Shown here: positions 62,905-64,000 of the stretch, one piece after another
Layout: each line of letters opens with the position of its first letter
Position numbering within the stretch: the first letter of the stretch is position 1
Assembly (NCBI RefSeq): GCF_030463565.1
Contig: NC_134646.1
Coordinates: forward strand, 70,015,710 to 70,079,709
Source: Pelecanus crispus
Taxonomy: Eukaryota > Chordata > Aves > Pelecaniformes > Pelecanidae
Direction: 5' to 3'
DNA: 64,000 nucleotides
Position numbers and translations under genes: made by a program
The notes under the pieces: generated by a model
The model's input: the letters and a program-made list of their open reading frames with translations, nothing else
Told to the model about the DNA's origin: nothing
Database searches by the model: none

Positions 62905-62922
62905 GGGGGGGGGGGGGGGGGG
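62905..62922. repeat. G homopolymer (18 bp) in TAPT1 intron 2
   Basis: Eighteen consecutive G followed by CGGGCAGG, in otherwise AT-rich intron sequence. On the transcribed strand it could form G-quadruplexes and is prone to sequencing and length error. Confidence 0.9.
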
Positions 62923-63355
62923 CGGGCAGGAGAAGCAGACTAGAAAGGATGTAGGTGGAAAATGGCTGTGCACATGTACACACAGCTCTACATTTTTTTT
63001 TTTCCTAAGGTTAACAACATTAACTTTTGTAACCTTAGAGGAAAGTCACCATTGGAAAATGAGCTACAGTTATATCCAATTGCAGTTGATCTATTCAGTA
63101 AAGACTGAGTTCGGTGAGCCGTGGAAGTCTGCAAAAGCCTTGCTGCTTGGATTTTGTGGTGCAGAATTTGTGATGAATAGTCTTCCAAGTGCATAGCATG
63201 TTACAGTTCAGCTGATTGAACAAGTGAGAGTGTTGTGCTTATTTGGTTAATTAGTCTTATGTAAATGTATTTTTCATAAAATAATACAATTCTTTATAAA
63301 CTTTTTGTAACTCTATAAACTACTAACATACTTCTGTTTTATTTTTGTAATTTAG

Positions 63356-63474
63356 TTGATGTTTTTTGGAATCTTTTTGTGCCTGGATGCTTTTCTGTAT
63401 GTGTTCACCCTGCTTCCTTTGAGAGTTTTTCTGGCAATGTTCCGGTTCATCACTTTGCCTTGCTATGGCTTACG
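63356..63474 (+). CDS. TAPT1: TAPT1 coding exon 3 (first membrane segment)
   Basis: Third coding exon, 119 bp, acceptor AATTTAG|TTG and donor TTACG|GTAAGT (a consensus donor). It encodes 39 residues plus two bases. The text starts LMFFGIFLCLDAFLYVFTLL and ends with FITLPCYGLR, where the last codon is completed in exon 4 beyond the window. The hydrophobic run is the first predicted transmembrane stretch of the TAPT1/Emp65 family. Compared with the human sequence I recall, only a few conservative changes are seen (for example Met for Val in LMFFG). The gene is truncated by the window edge, not by mutation: about 400 more residues should follow downstream. Confidence 0.97.
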
Positions 63475-64000
63475 GTAAGTTAATTCAAGAGAAAGGTGTT
63501 GATACCCTTAAACAATGTTTCTCTATTTATGTGTGTGCTTAATTTTATGGCCTTTCAGTGCCATTTGAACTACGAATTACTTCTGCTGCTGTAAAACAGA
63601 AGTTTTGGTCCAAATTAGCCAAAGCAAAGGTGTGCATGGGACCTTTAAGCTTTGCCAGCATTCACTGTCATCGTTGTTTCCTTCAGACACAACAGTTTGA
63701 TAACAGCACCACTTAGGTATATTCAGGTTAGCAGAGGACAGAGATGTAACCTCACCCTGTAGTTTTGTTCTTCTAACATCTATTTGAACAGTGTTTTAAG
63801 ATTTCTTAGGCTTTAGTTAATGACTTGGCTTGTGTCTTCTCATAGACTCTTTGATATTGAAACAAACGTTTCATTTTTTCTACAACAAAACTTTTCCTTA
63901 TTTCCAGGGTAAACTTTGCCCAAAGGATCCCTGTGTAAAATGTGTTATTTTCTTTCCTTCAAAGAATCTTAGAGAGTAATTAGATGGGACTAACTAATCA
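63475..64000 (+). other. TAPT1: Start of TAPT1 intron 3
   Basis: Begins with the consensus donor GTAAGT after exon 3 and runs off the window. No acceptor followed by TAPT1 exon 4 sequence was seen before the right edge. Confidence 0.85.

Larger units (their letters stand above)
59485..63355 (+). other. TAPT1: TAPT1 intron 2
   Basis: Intron of 3,871 bp, GT to AG, phase 0. It holds an antisense CR1 fragment (60.73-60.90 kb), a short TTG triplet run near 61.66 kb and an 18-base G homopolymer at 62.9 kb. Otherwise it is unremarkable AT-rich sequence. Confidence 0.9.

Noticed and set aside
1..64000. CRISPR arrays, bacterial operons, rRNA or tRNA genes
   Set aside because: No regularly spaced repeats, ribosome binding sites with packed genes, or tRNA-type B-box plus cloverleaf were seen; the sequence is clearly vertebrate nuclear DNA.

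Overview
The window is vertebrate nuclear DNA, almost certainly from a bird. It carries CR1 retroposon 3' ends with the TGATTCTA tail repeat and two avian-type ERVL-like solo LTRs of a family I associate with neoavian genomes. The first three coding exons of TAPT1 are interrupted by introns with GT/AG boundaries. The DNA is AT-rich except for a strong CpG island at TAPT1. Nothing in the sequence fixes the species.

Layout: about 1-53 kb is gene-poor intergenic DNA upstream of TAPT1. In other amniotes this interval lies between LDB2 and TAPT1; no LDB2 coding sequence was recognised here. It holds CR1 pieces (4.3-5.0, 24.7 and 27.9 kb), two solo LTRs with intact 5-bp target-site duplications (3.35-3.92 and 29.70-30.29 kb), several decayed older repeats, homopolymer tracts, and an isolated CpG-rich block at 27.4-27.8 kb. 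Several unique AT-rich stretches look like conserved noncoding elements, but this cannot be proven without alignment. One minus-strand open stretch at 52.7-53.0 kb looks like a terminal coding exon of a gene I cannot identify.

From about 53.5 to 55.3 kb lies a GC- and CpG-rich promoter region. It has Sp1- and YY1-type motifs and a CR1 3' end inserted in its upstream part. TAPT1 begins at 54332 on the plus strand. Exons 1 (54332-54581), 2 (59354-59484) and 3 (63356-63474) join in frame and encode about the first 166 residues of a protein that is about 567 residues long in human. The rest of the gene lies beyond the right edge.

No bacterial-type operon, CRISPR array, rRNA or tRNA was seen. I did not find a convincing undescribed system. 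The best leads are the possible divergent minus-strand exon, the orphan CpG block, the mosaic structure of the two LTRs and the in-frame upstream start codons of TAPT1.
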